A DNA stretch of 64,000 nt from Aphidius gifuensis (GCF_014905175.1 NC_057788.1:30846154-30910153); one strand, 5' to 3'; positions 27,101-50,080 are shown, counted from the first letter of the stretch. Notes: generated from the sequence alone by a model not told the origin. Program-made: numbers and translations.

Positions 27101-30100
27101 TGAAAGATGAAGAGACAGTTAATTAAATTCCAAGAGACATCTCACATCTGTTGAGCAAAAAAAAAACGTCAAAACCATTCAAAAGTGATAAAAAAAATTA
27201 AAAAATCAGCCTACATGTAATTTTCGGTAATTTTTAATTTTTTTTATCTCAAATTGTTGTTGTTTTTTTTTTATTTTCAAAATGATTATACAGTAAAATA
27301 AATAAATAATCTTCTAGACTCGAGAACATCCATTTTCTCTGAAGACAAAAATATGTTGGGGGTCCAATAGTCGGCACAATATATACCAACAAAAAAAAAG
27401 CAACAAATATGAAAAAAATTAAAAAAAAAAAATATATATGATGAAGAAAAATAACAATAATAAAAATAATAATGACTATACTTTAGGAGGTGGAGAAATT
27501 GAACGAGAAACACAGCAAAAGAAAAGGGGGTTGTGATATGCCACGTGAGAGCAGAGGTTACTTTTAATGTCTCGCGTCACGCAGCCCAAGGCAACATATA
27601 TTTCTCTTTTTCTATACATTCAGCATCAGCAGCATCAACAGCAGCATCAACAGCAGCAGCATCAAAAAAAAAATAATAATAATAAAAAAGAGATGATAGC
27701 AAGAAGAACTCTTCTGCCTCGTCTTCTTACTAATTTGGCGCCAATTTTCAAGCATGCCCTTTTCACCAAGGTAAAAAAGATAAAAAAAAATTAACCGAAC
27801 CATATACTCACTTATACCACTGGGCACTGATTAAATGCTATATAGCTAAGAAGGGCCCCTGTGCGTCCCGGACCTTGCATATATATGTATGACGATATAT
27901 ACAAAGAAACAAAATAATAAAAAAAATATAAAATACGATGATAAACAAGAAGAGCGCGTATTTTTCCCACACTCGCCAACATGTAATTTTTTTTTTTTTT
28001 ATATTATTGCACACGCGGAAAAAGTATATAGATAAATTTTTTTTTTTTGAAATTAAATAGCAGTATGTATCATGATATATAAGCAGCAATGTTTAAACAA
28101 GTTTTGTCGCGACCTCGCGTCAAATTATTGAAAGTCGCGATGGAGGATAACCACGCCTCTGTCCTCGTTGCTATCCAATCGACGATAAGCTTGGTAGTGT
28201 CGTTTGTATGTTTTTCCCTCAGCGGGTATGTATATATGCAGGCGGGGGATAATCATTTGTGGAGGCGAGCTTTAATCCAAGCGCGACATTCACGTTATTT
28301 TATGTACTTGAAATGTACATAGAGCAACACAAGTCTCTTGGGTATTGTTGTCCCCACTTTGGCATCATGTCACACCCTTTTATCAATAGGTAATTTTAAA
28401 TTTTACAAGAAAATACTAAATTTATTTGTTATATATACGTAATTTGTTTATTTAAAGTTAATTTTTATGTTGATTGAATTTAGGATTTTTGGTTCCTTTT
28501 AAAATTGCGATGACAGGGTTTGATTTCTTGGGGCGTTAACATTTTCATGTATACCTTGGTTGACAAGTATATTGCCAACGAATCAGAATGCCTGAATTCT
28601 TTTTGACAAAAAAATATAAAAGCTCTTTGGTTGTATAAATTTAGAGCGCAAGCGCTTGTGAACTAGATAGCTAGAAGAGAGAAAACTGGACACCCGGCGA
28701 CACATCGATCCACTGGTAAAACCAGCACCCATCGATCCATCTACCTATCTCTACCTTTTTCATTTTTTTTTTATATGTTATATATAGACAAGATTCTACC
28801 TTTTCATTCTTGTTCTTTTTCTTCTTCTTTTCATCTTTGTACTCCTAGATATATATTTATACTTTCAAGTACATTTCTACTCAACTTGCTTTCTGATTCC
28901 AGCTTGGTTTATGTATATATATTTTTTTTCTCTATGGTATTTTTCAACTAGTGAACGTCTCCTTTTTCTGATTAAACCAACTACGTAGGTATACTCTGAA
29001 TAGAAGAAAAAAAAATATAAAATAAATATTTATTTTAATGAAATGAAAAAGTAAAAAAAAAAAAAAAACATACAACATCACTGATGAAAAAAAAATGAAT
29101 ATATTTTTAATGAAAAATAATAACTTATTTATATCATTTAAAAAAAAATTATTATTATTATAATTATGTATATCAGGTTATTAAAATTTTTTAAACTAAA
29201 TATAATATGAAAAAAAAAATATAGATCATTTACTTTAATCAGATATAAAAAGACACTGGACAATAGAAATTGAAAATAAAAATGAGAAGAGATAAAATAT
29301 AAAGGAGGAGGTTTCACGCCCATCACCGATCGATTTACAGTACCATCAGAATTGCTCCAGGAGGTTGAAAAAAAAAAAACAAAAAAAAGAGGGATGACTT
29401 GACGGTGAATTGAAGTGAAAAGTATATTTATATATATGAAAAATAAAATTAAAAAAAAAATATCGACACATTACATATAGCCAAATGGTTTTCTCTTTTT
29501 CTCCATCAGAATTTGTCTGTATCAGTTATCTATCTCTGTGTCGTGTGTCTTACAAAGGAGTAAGGACAAGGGGTGATATATTACGACCACCATCACTAAC
29601 AGCAACAACAACAACAAAAACAACAATGTATATATGTGTTGCAGTTTCAACCCCAGTTCATCTCAATCTTTCTTCTTTCCTTTGTCTTTTACCATCTCAT
29701 TCTATTTTTGTTCTTACACCCAATGCACCACTTGAAACCATCATGCAAGTATGCAACCCTCGTTGCACTATTTCTACTCTACAACATGTGCCTCAATTTG
29801 AAGGAAGATCCATCTCCATAATGGCCCCAAATGCCTCTAGCCTTCTCACCATATATTTGCAATAGTGGAAAGCTCACATTTTCTCTTCATCTTCTTGCAT
29901 CTCACTTTAACTTTATTTGTAATGTAACTCAGCTTCGTTTACAAGCATCAAGGTACTGCTGCTGCTCCTTTTTGAACGTATTCATGTCCATTATATATAT
30001 GAACAATTTTATATATATCTCTTTATAATTTTGCCTCTGTTTTTAAACAACAAACCAACATATAGTTATGATGATGATAATAATAATAGGTTCATGTTGT

Positions 30101-33100
30101 ATAAAAAAAAAATGACCATGATTTGATTCCATATATATACACAAATTTTTTATGCATGACCTTGCAAGGCTATTTATTTTAACAGACATTTACTTATCTC
30201 ATTAAATTTATAAATATTTAGTTGGAATGATAAAATTATTTCTTTGAAATACACTTCATCTTTCATCTTCGTGTTTCATTTTATTTTTTTGTTGGCAATA
30301 GGTATAATATGGATTTGTTTTTTTGTTTTATTTTTTTCAAGACTACTGATAACTACCATGTTAGAAAATAAAAGAAAAAAAAAGATAAATCAATGCTCCA
30401 ATAGTGTCTTGATGTTGTTGAGTCGTCTAGGTTTTAGTCTTTGTTGATGTTGATGATGTTGATGATGATGATACCGTAATTTTTATGTATTTATTGTTGG
30501 TCATATATATTCATAATGATTTGATAGTGATGATGGTGAACAAGAGTGTACATGCGGACATTGAGTGGGAGCGGTTAGGTCATTTGATGAGAGAAGAGTA
30601 AAGAGAAGAAAAATAAAATAAATAAATAAATATATATAAGAACCAATGGCGTGTCAGTGATATGGCGTGCAAGTCGATGAATCTTGATGATGGTGCTCAA
30701 TGAGAGAACTGAAAAGCAAAACTTGTGCAAAAGTGTCCCTTTTTGCGATCGTTGAAGAGGGTCTCACGTTGATTTTTTTTTTTTTTTTCTTTTTTTTTAA
30801 TATCTACATTTCAACAGACCACGCGATATATGAACCACCACCCTGTGATTCTCTCACTCTGAATTTCTTTACAAAATTTTATATCCATACGTTCTCACGA
30901 TCTTTGCCTCCATTTGTCGATGTTAATGTTTATTTTTTTTTTTTACGTTTTTTCATTTGGGATTTATTTCCATTCACGAATATTGCAATCGACCTCTTTT
31001 TATTCCAAGAAAATAATAATTTATCATCTATCTATTCTAATTTACCTAGAAAAAAATTTTTAAAAGAAATTAATTTAATTACAAATGGAAGGGACGTGAA
31101 TAGAAATTTATTTATGTTTTTTTTGTCTGATGTCGCTCCACGCGTTGAATAAAATTAGCCACATTTTACATTTAGAAAATTTAAATGTTTTTCATCCAAA
31201 AGTAATAAGAGAAAAAAAAATTGCAGGTTGGTTAAAAATAATAAAAAAAAAATGAATAAAAAGATGAGGCAAATTATGAAAATCTATGGACCAGGCTACC
31301 GGAACGTTTTGGTAACAAACACCTGCCACCCACCAGCTGGATATTTTATTCAGCTATTTTACAATGTGGGCGGCGAGGGTATAATATACCAAAAAAATAA
31401 ATTCTTTTTTTAAATGGAAAAACAAAAGATATATATATGAAAAAAATAAAAAATTAGAGCAAGTGAAAGGGGGGGCATCACGGTTGGCAGTGTTGGTGAA
31501 TCCAGATTAAGCTTAGAAAAGTGAAGATTTATGAGAACGTCCCGCGTAACGAGCAACTTTTTATCATGCGATGGGCCTGGAGTTTTGCTTGAGGGTAGGA
31601 TTAGCATAAGATCCACCAGCTGCACACTAAATTTAATACTAAAAAAAATATATCTAATGTATTAATCTATCTATGCATATCACGAATACCCTTAAAATTT
31701 CGTCGCATCACTTGGTAAAAAGGAAAAATTATAATAAATATACATTTATAATTTTTTTTTTTTTCTTTTTAAATATATTCAATCATCAATTTAAGGTAAT
31801 TTCTTCATTTTTTTTGAATATTATATTGAGAAAGATCAATTGGGGATGATTTTTATCAAATATTTCAAAATAATATTTATAATTTTATAAAAATAATTTA
31901 TGAATCTCCAAGAAAAATCAATTTTTTGATAATAAAAAATATTGTATAAAATATTGGAGCTTTTAAAAAATATATTTCTATAAAATTTTTATATATTATT
32001 TAAATATTATAATTAAATAAAATAAGAAAAAAAAATTAATTAATTAAAAACTAAATAAAAACTAGAAAAAAAATTGGATAAAAATAATATAGAAAAATGG
32101 AAAGAAAAAAAAAAAAGGGTAGAAAAAGTATTTGAAGGTAAAAGACGTTCAATACTGAAGTAGCAAACTCAGTAGAGCTCTGCGATTGGTTTAAATTTCA
32201 ACTCGATGTCTACTATAGCATTGAAAAAGCCAACATTTGTTAAATATATATATATGTAGAAAACAGGTACATAGTTACCAACAAGTTACATGGTAAATAT
32301 ATATAAGAGAAACCTCAGACTACTCAACTGAGTTCTCTTGTGTACCCTCAAGTCCCTTACTCACAACATTCTATATTTCGTAGCCCACTGGATGCCAACG
32401 ACGTCCAGAAGAGCAACAAAACATCCTCATCTTCTCATCTACCTTTTCGTCTCAACTGTGCTTTACTATTTTTTTATTATTTTTTTTTCATATTTTTTTA
32501 TCTTTATCACAGTCTTCAACATTGCTGCTTATCTCATCTCATTCTCTCTCGTTTTTATAAATATTTTTTTTTTAATTTTTATTCTTTCTTTCTCTCTTAT
32601 TTAAACTTTGAATTGAACATTCATACAACAAACTTTTGGAGACTCTCTCTCATCAACTTCAAGTCACTTAATTGGATTGAATTTTTCCATCTTTTTCTAT
32701 TTAATAAAAAATAAAATTATTCGATATATAAAATAAACACTTGAAAATTTTTTTTTTCATTCAAACTTTTTTAAAAAAAAATTAATTAGTATTAAAATTA
32801 ACAACACCAGTAAATAAACTAAACATTAATTTTTTTATTTTTATATAAAACATTAATTATTATTCTTAAAATAACAAATTAATAACTAAATATTTTATAC
32901 ATTAATGAAAATATCGTTATTTATTTTTTTTTTCACTTTTTTTCTTAACGAAGATTTTTAGACACTAATACCACATTTACTATTGGCAGTTGGAAAATTT
33001 TAATAAAATATTTTTTAATGTTTTCAGTGAAATTTTTAAGGCCACATTATAATTTTTTATCACAAAAATTAAATCTCACATTGATGTTTATGTGTGTGAT

Positions 33101-33796
33101 TATTATTAACATTTTTAAATGATTAATTGTTAAGTTATAATAAAAATATATACCTAGTTAATATTATTTAATTTAAAAAAAATATATAATGTTTTTATGA
33201 ACAAAAAAAAAGAAGAAAAAAAACGTCAAGGCATATTTTTACATAAATATATATTATATATATTAACATGTTTGATAGTAACGGTTGTTCTAATGTCCAC
33301 ATTAATGTACTCGTTACAAACAACATTATAAATGCATACAATTTACATATTTTATTAAATCCTTGAAAAATATTATCTATTATTAATCTGTTTTTTATTG
33401 AATCATTCAAATGAAGAAGAAAAAATGTAAAAAATAATTCTTAAAAATATATTAATAGTGAAAAAAACAAACAGGTAGAAAAAATATTTCGAAATATTTT
33501 TTTCGATTCACTGAGTTAGTAACATAGTGATGATGAGAGATAATAATCACATTGATATTTTTTATCAATGATGCGTCTTGAAATTTACATTGTTGTTTTA
33601 CACGCAAATAAATAATCAAACTTATCAAAATTATTGTGGCACGATATAAAACAATTTCAGCAAAAAATAAACTAACACAATTTTGCTTGAAATTGAAAAG
33701 AAAAAAAAGAAAAACGTTTTTGTTTTTTTTTTTGTACAGTTGTCTGATTAAATTGTATTTAATATTTTTTTTAAATTTAAATTTGTCATGTTTATT
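24129..33796. other. AT-rich region without a supported gene
   Basis: The stretch lies upstream of CFAP43 and beyond the 3' end of CHAF1A. Short open frames exist but none shows a domain, splice-consistent continuation or coding-like codon pattern. GC-richer islands are visible near 24290-24530, 24820-24960, 28080-28330, 28540-28760, 29490-29960, 31260-31390, 31470-31630 and 32140-32460. They are candidates for regulatory elements or noncoding exons. I recognise no RNA gene. Confidence 0.5.
32298..32335 (+). promoter_or_regulatory. Possible TATA-type core promoter
   Basis: TATATATAAG (32298-32307) is followed about 20-30 bp later by TACTCAACTGAG, which could serve as an initiator, and then by a GC-richer stretch that contrasts with the surrounding DNA. 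The downstream 380 bp are pyrimidine-rich without a convincing coding frame, compatible with a 5' UTR or noncoding RNA exon. It could feed the KLF15-type gene several kb downstream on the same strand, but no splice link can be shown. Confidence 0.3.
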
Positions 33797-42896
<9,100 letters not shown>

Positions 42897-43590
42897 TATT
42901 TTAATATCAGTTATCTGTCAATATAACAAAATTATAAACAATAATAATTGTGAACCAAATCAAACGCCGACAAGACAATAAATAATAATAATATCTGCTT
43001 TTAACCTTACAAACACTTACAAGAAATCCACGCTATTTAAGATTATTTTTTCTCTCTCTCTTTCTCTCTCAACCTGAGCTTTTGATGTCTTTTTCTTATT
43101 TTTATGTTGTTGACAGTTACCATTTGCAATTGTTTATTTGGCGCGTAATTTCAAAACGACATAAATTACTATCTGTTATGTTTGTCAATTTATTAAATCA
43201 CAATTTTTAATCAACGTAAAAAAATATAATTAATGGTCAATTGATGTTTTTTAATTTTAATAAGTTATTTATAAATATTTATATCAAGTTTTAGAGAATG
43301 CAAATTAAATTGGGAGAAGGGATACACCATAGATGCACTAAAAATTCAAGATGAGCAACGAAATGTTGTTTTTTTTCTCAAGATTAAAGTGGGGATTCGA
43401 AATATGTCATTGGCTCATTTTCAATTTCAGCGGTTAATTCAAAACATTAAATAGAAAATAAAGAAACTAATTTTTTTTGTATTAAAAAATTTTTTATTTT
43501 TGCGTTAAAAAATTCTACAAAAATAAAAACAACTTTTGTTTTTTTAAATATAATCATATATTTGAAAAAACAATGTTATGTCCAAAAAAA
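42897..43590. other. CHAF1A 5' flank and GNS 3' flank
   Basis: Both neighbours are on the minus strand, so this 694-bp gap holds the promoter of CHAF1A next to 42896 and the 3' UTR of GNS next to 43591. A pyrimidine-rich TC run lies at about 43050-43072. I see no further gene. Confidence 0.5.
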
Positions 43591-45614
43591 TTATGTCCAT
43601 TTTGTAAAAGCATGATTACGAATGCAATTATCATTAAAGCAATTTTTCATATTTCTTAATCTTTTTGTAAAACGACGTCTTTTGGCTGCTTTCATTGTGT
43701 ATGCAATATTTTTCATTTGAAATTCATCAGCATTAAAATCATAAGCTTCCATGAAATTCTAAATAAAAAAATAAACAATTAAATTAAACAACAAATTAAA
43801 TGAAATAAAAAATAAATACCTGACTGTCTTCAAATAGACAAAATAAATTATTATTATCTTTGGAAAATCTTCTGATGCAAGTGTATGTATTATTGGCGAC
43901 ATCTTGACATTTACAATCAAGATCTGCTCTGCAAAGCTAAAAAAATAAAATTAATAAATACCCAGTCGAATGAAATAAATATATTTTTGTTTATAAACTT
44001 ACAGTAATATTTGAATCAGCATCATTTATTGGACATCCAGATTTTTGTCGATTATTAGCATGTTCACCTTTGTACTCAATCAACAATGTACGATCAATTG
44101 AAATATTTTTTCTGAGCATTGATATTCCATCTGATGGTTTTTCAGTTCCTCCCATTTCTAATATTGTTGAAAATAAATCAACACTACTTACTGGTGATGC
44201 AACATGACTACCTGGTTCAATTCCAGGACCACGTATCATCAAAGGCACTCGAATGTCTGTCTCATACGGTTGTCTTTTATCCATTGGCATACTGAATTGT
44301 CCTAAACAATTGTCCAAAACAAATACAAGTTCAACCAAAATCATCATTATCAATAAAATATTAATATAGCTTCATCTTACCAATATGATAACCATTATCT
44401 GAGGTGAAAATAACAAATGTTTCATCTAAAATATTTGCTTTTTTCAACAAATTTATAACATTTTCTACCAAATCATCAACAGCTAGTAAAGTTTCCCATC
44501 TACGTCTAAAAACATCATCAATTATTGTCAATGCTTGTTGAGACAATGGAGCATTTCCAGTTTTAACCAGCCAATGTTTATCCTTTAAAAAAATTTATAA
44601 ATATTGTTTATTGAATTATTTATCAAATAAATATACCAATAATAATTACCAACATTTTGTGTTTGAGTATTAAAATTTGGTGTACGTTTGGCTTTTATTT
44701 TTTTATATACATCATTGTGTCGTGATGCTGGTGTAAATGGTGCATGTGGTGCTGGTGGTGATAAAACCATTAAAAATGGTGATAAATTATTTCTAGGACC
44801 ATTGATAAAATCACCAGCCATTTTGCTCTGTAGAAAAAAAATAAAATATTATTAATAAAAGATGAATTTATATCAACAAAAAAATTAAATAAATAAATTT
44901 TAAACTTACAATTACATCAGTGAGATACTCGTTAGGATGAATACCATATTTTTTTTCTGTTCCATTAATTGACAATGAATAATCATAGTATTTTGAATTA
45001 CCAACAAGTCCAGCCCACCAATCCCAACCTGCTGGTTTATGAGCAGCTCCACCAACAGCTCGACCACCATACTGTGAATAATTTTAATTATTAAAAAACA
45101 ATTATTTATCATTTTCATTTGAATTTAAAATAATTAACAAACTTGATTTAAATATTTTCCAGCATAAAATGTATTGTATCCTTGATTATTCAAGTGTACA
45201 GCAAATGTATTATTTTCCATATTTGTCTGCCACTTTTTACTACTACAACCACCTTGAATTGTATTATTAAATGTCATATGATTATGCTGATATCTTCCAG
45301 TTAATATTGCTGCTCTATTTGGACAACATACTGGTGATGCAACAAAACAATTTTCATATGTTGCTCCATTTTTACCAATTAAATTTTGTGTTTTTATCAG
45401 TGGTGTCTAGAAAAATAAAAAAATAAACATCTTGAATACGTAAAATAATTTATAAAATTGTTTTTTAATTTTTTTAAATTACCATTCCATCTAGTATCAA
45501 ATCCAAATCATCAACAAGTATCATAACAATATTTTTTCCAGTTACTATTCTTGGAATTTGACATAGTAATGTCAATAATAATAGTGTCCAATTATTGTAA
45601 ATAATTTGAATCAT
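43591..45614 (-). CDS. GNS: N-acetylglucosamine-6-sulfatase
   Basis: Eight exons (45614-45483, 45406-45143, 45071-44910, 44827-44654, 44582-44381, 44301-44003, 43936-43820, 43758-43591) give about 505 residues. The product is a lysosomal sulfatase that removes 6-sulfate from GlcNAc in heparan and keratan sulfate. A signal peptide covers residues 1 to about 26, followed by the metal-site VDDLD and the catalytic CCPNRAAILTG, whose first Cys (about residue 71) would be converted to formylglycine. Further family blocks are PAPHAPFTPA, KHWLV, TSDNGYHIGQFS and DKRQPYETDIRVPL. Position four of the catalytic motif is Asn instead of the usual Ser. The exon 4 donor is unclear: the better-looking GTAATT site at 44649 would bring a stop into frame, so I infer the weak GTTGGT donor at 44653. 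Confidence 0.87.
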
Positions 45615-45992
45615 GTTGTTGTATCAACTAACAATATTTATAAATGATAATCTTTTAACTCTTGACCTTTGAGTTGATGAATATTACATAAATAACAAAA
45701 AAGGGGACTCCCTATAGACTACATAATTTTTGGCGCAAAAAAATATAAAAACAACAACATCGGTAATGAAGAAAATATCAATCAACAAAATGGCGATTTG
45801 TTGATGTAAATTTTGATAAACACGTCCATCTTGATAAACACGGTTAATCACGGTTTCCAGGTTTGCAATTTGGGCTGCATCAGGTTGCACCTACGTGTCG
45901 CTCACATGTGTCGGTTGTGCATTTAGAAAATTTAATTTGTTTATATTAACAATTTATTTATTATACATATTCCAAGTATTTATTAATTAATA
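45615..45992. promoter_or_regulatory. Divergent promoter region between GNS and MARS1
   Basis: GNS starts leftward at 45614 and MARS1 rightward at 45993, leaving 378 bp that must contain both 5' UTRs and probably a shared bidirectional promoter. The middle is less AT-rich than its surroundings (about 45820-45920). No TATA box stands out, as is common for housekeeping genes. Confidence 0.5.
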
Positions 45993-48900
45993 ATGATTCT
46001 TTCAACAAATGAGGGTAATCCAAATGCCCTTAAATTAATTATTGGTGCAAAATTAGGAGATAAAAATGTTAATTTAAGTGTTGTTAAGACAAGTGGTAAG
46101 TAGGTTATCAAATTTGTTGTTCAGTTCATCATTTTGATAAGACTACAAATATTATTGAGTATTAGAAAGTCTTTATATTTAATTGTAACTTGTTATTTTT
46201 TATGACAGACGAGTCATTAGGACGATTACCAGCATTAAAACTACCATGTGGTACAACATTGTTTAGCTCTCGTGCTGCTTTAGAATATCTTTTTGATAAT
46301 TCAATAAAAGATAATTGTTCTGTTAACAAGTGGCTTGAATGGGACTCAACCCAATTGCAGGTATTAATTTTTTTAAATAATATAAATATTATAGCTGTAT
46401 AAACAACTAAATATTTATAAATTTATTATTAGCCAGCATTAGTGTCTTATGGAAGTTCTGGATCTTTGGACACTTCGCATAAGCCTAGAATATGGGCATT
46501 GTTGAAAGACTTGAATGCAACTTTAAAAAACAACAAATACTTGATCAACAATGATGATTTGACATCAGCTGATGTATCAATTTGGACGAGTCTTTGGTCG
46601 ACAATTATTTCAACACCAGTTGGAAAAGAAATAACAAAAGATTTTCCAAATGTTGATCGATGGATTACAGATATCGAGCAATTACCAATTGTTAAAGTAA
46701 TTAAATATATTATTTTTTTTCTTATATTGCTATGAAACAAGTTAATTTAATTGATTTTATTTGTATTGATCAACAGAAATCACTTGATGAGTTTAAAATT
46801 GAAAGAGGCATCAAAGCTATTTCCAGTATCCAAGCTGTTTCTTGGTTTCCTATGAATTCCTATACAGGAGGTCGTAAAACAAATGCTCCAACAACGTCTT
46901 GTGTAAGTTATTTAAATTGAAGAAAAAATATTTACAATGATAATGATGAATTTAAATTTATTTAATCAGGTTACAATGGATAGTCCAACAGAAGTGAGTG
47001 ATTTAGAAATCGATAATATTAAAAAAAATTGGATAAAACCATCTCATCCATCTATTAAAGCTCCACAATATCCTGTACTACCAAAAAAAGGTGAACGTAA
47101 TATTTTAGTAACATCAGCATTACCATATGTCAACAATGTTCCACATTTAGGAAATATTATTGGTTGTGTTCTATCAGCTGATATTTTTGCTCGGTACGTA
47201 AACATATTTTAATTATTATTATCAAAATTATTCATGACCCAATTACCACATAAAAGTTATCATTTTATGTTGTCAAATTAATTAATTTATCATTCATGTA
47301 AAAAATATAAAATTATATTTATTTTAAAAATTAGATACTGTCGTCAGCGTAGTTACAATACACTTTACATAAGTGGTACTGATGAATATGGAACAGCAAC
47401 TGAAGCAAAAGCACTTGAAGAAAATTTATCACCACAAGAAATATGTGATAAATATTTTAGCATTCACAATGATATATATCGTTGGTTTGGCATTGGTTTT
47501 GATCATTTTGGTCGTACAACAACACCAGAACAAACTGAAATTGTACAAGATTTATTTTTACGTATTAAATCACAAGGTTATATTATAACTGAATCAGTTG
47601 ATCAATTATTATGTGAAAATTGTGATCGTTTTTTGGCTGATAGATTTGTTGAGGGTACATGTCCTGGTTGTAAATATGAAGATGCACGTGGTGATCAATG
47701 TGATGGTTGTGGTCATTTAGTTAATGCAACTGAATTAATAAAACCAAGATGTAAAGTATGTAGTAAAACACCAATAATAAAAGCATCAACACAATTTTTC
47801 ATTGATTTACCAAAACTAGAGCCAAAGCTACGTGAATGGGCATCAAGTGTTGAAAGTGGCTGGTCATCTGTTGCAAGAGCTGTTACTAAACCATGGCTAC
47901 GTGATGGATTAAAACAACGTTGTATAACACGTGATTTAAAATGGGGAATACCAGTACCACTTGATGGTTATCGTGATAAAGTTTTTTATGTATGGTTTGA
48001 TGCACCACTTGGCTATGTTAGTATTACAAAAAGATATACAAAAGATTATGAAAAATGGTGGAAACCAGATGATACAACTGATGTTAATCTTTATCAATTT
48101 ATGGCTAAAGATAATGTACCATTTCATGCAATTATGTTTCCTGCAACATTAATTGCTGCTAATGAAAAACATATATTAGTTAAAAATATTATGGCAACAG
48201 AATATCTTAATTATGAAGATACTAAATTTTCAAAATCACGTGGTACTGGTGTATTTGGTACTGATGCTAGAGAAACTGGTATACCAGCTGATGTTTGGAG
48301 ATTTTATCTTGCTTATATTAGACCAGAAAGTCAAGATTCAAATTTCAATTGGGTTGATTTAGCAACTAAAAATAACAGTGAATTATTAAATAATTTTGGT
48401 AATTTTGTTAATCGATCACTTATGTTTGCTGGTAATAATTTTAATTCAACTGTACCAGATATGTATTTACGTGATGAAGATATTAATGTTCTTGCTCTTG
48501 TACAACGTGAATTAAATGGATATTTACAATCATTGGAACAAGCTAAATTACGTGATGGTTTAAGACATTTACTTGCCATTTCAAAACATGGAAATCAATA
48601 TATGCAATCACAACAACCATGGGTCAAAGTTAAGGGTAATGATGATGATAAAAAAATTGCCGGTACAATTATTGGTATTTGTTGTAATTTAAGTTGTCTA
48701 TTGGCTGCCCTACTTGGTCCATTTATGCCAAATACATCACGTCAATTGAGAACTCAACTTGGTCTTGATTCTTCATTGTATGGTTTTATACCAGAAACTG
48801 TATCAATATTATTACCAGCTGGTCATAAGCTTGGTAAAGCATCACCATTATTTAATAAAATTGAAGATTCAAAGATTGAAGAATTGAGAAAAAAATATGG

Positions 48901-49622
48901 TGGTAAACAAGAAAATGGTAATTCATCATCATCAACACCATCAAAAGCACCAAAAATTGATAATGCCACTGAATTAGAAGCTGCAATATCGAAACAAGGT
49001 CTATTGGTTAGAGAGCTCAAGGCCAAACAAGACAAAACAGTTTGGCAACCACAAGTTCAAATATTATTGCAATTAAAAAAACAATTAGCTGATTTAGCTG
49101 CATCATCATCATCATCATCATCAGCACCATCGACACCAAAAGTTGATAATGTCAATGAATTAGAAGCTGCAATTTTGAAACAAGGTCTATTGGTTAGAGA
49201 ACTCAAAGCCAAAGAGGACAAAACAGTTTGGCAACCACAAGTTCAAATATTATTGGAGTTAAAAAAAAAATTGGCTGATTTAACTGAATCATCAACAAAA
49301 ACAGTCAATTCATCAACAATTGGAGATAAAAAAAATTCACCTACTCAAAATGGTGTTGTTGATAAAGCAGCCCTCGAAGATAAAATTGCCAAACAGGTTT
49401 GTTATTATAAATCATTAATAATTCTAATATTATGCTTCAATTATTTTATTATTATTTTTTTGATTGCAGGCACTTGTTGTTAGAGAACTCAAAGCAAAAG
49501 AAGACAAAAGTGTATGGCAACCACAAGTTGAAATTCTTTTAAAATTAAAAAAAGAATTGGCTGATGCTGGTGGTGTGATTCCAACAAATCCAGCTGATAA
49601 AAAGTCTAAAAAAAAGAAATAA
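45993..49622 (+). CDS. MARS1: Methionyl-tRNA synthetase, cytosolic
   Basis: Seven exons (45993-46095, 46209-46360, 46433-46696, 46777-46902, 46970-47193, 47335-49396, 49470-49622) encode 1027 residues. The enzyme charges tRNA-Met with methionine. An N-terminal GST-like domain (about 1-200) is followed by the class I catalytic core with the HIGH-type PHLGN near residue 274, a Cys-rich zinc knuckle ([18 protein letters not shown]), and the KMSKS-type KFSKSRG near residues 587-593. An anticodon-binding domain then leads into three WHEP domains at about 835-877, 897-939 and 968-1012, each with the core VRELKAK..DK.VWQPQV. Vertebrate MARS1 has about 900 residues and one WHEP domain, so the tail is expanded here. 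All junctions are GT/AG and in phase. Confidence 0.93.
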
Positions 49623-50080
49623 ACAAACAAGTATTTATCAACTTTTCTTAAATAATGACAAAATTCATTTGAATTATTATTTTTCATGTTTTTTAATCTT
49701 GTATTTGTCAAGCTTGACCATTATCTTCATCTTAAGTAGCAATCCATGAACGTCAGAATAATAATTTGATAAATAAATTTAAAATAACAAACAAATATGT
49801 AAATAATTTATTTTTATTTATACCAACATGTAACATAAAACCAGAGAATCAATATTTTTAATTTCCTTCAAAAATACATGACCCAAGTATTTTATTTTTC
49901 TTCTTCTTTTTACAATGATACTGTGTACTTGTGAGTGATTTTTTTTTTTTTTCTTTATCATTCATTGAGAGGCAATCCATGAACGTGATAAATAAATTAT
50001 ATTTAAAAGACAAAAAAACAAAAATGTAAATGACTAGCACGAACTTGATTATTTCAACAAATTATAAATTTTTTATTTTG
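49623..50080. other. Convergent 3' flanks with a short direct repeat
   Basis: MARS1 and the lipase gene end toward each other here. Two diverged copies of a ~60-bp segment starting GCAATCCATGAACGT occur at about 49739-49805 and 49972-50035. Each is followed by GATAAATAAATT-like sequence and an AATGTAAAT or ATGTAAAT end. This looks like a small local duplication in 3' UTR sequence. No gene is visible. Confidence 0.5.

Noticed and set aside
28089..28322. 77-codon frame in a GC-rich island
   Set aside because: No domain, splice context or start context. A regulatory island is more likely.
29485..29865. 126-codon frame
   Set aside because: Ser/Thr/Leu-rich with no recognisable domain, and a second overlapping frame in the same stretch. 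Probably chance in a balanced-composition island.
30700..31152. 150-codon frame
   Set aside because: Runs of Phe reflect poly-T tracts. No domain and no support for splicing.
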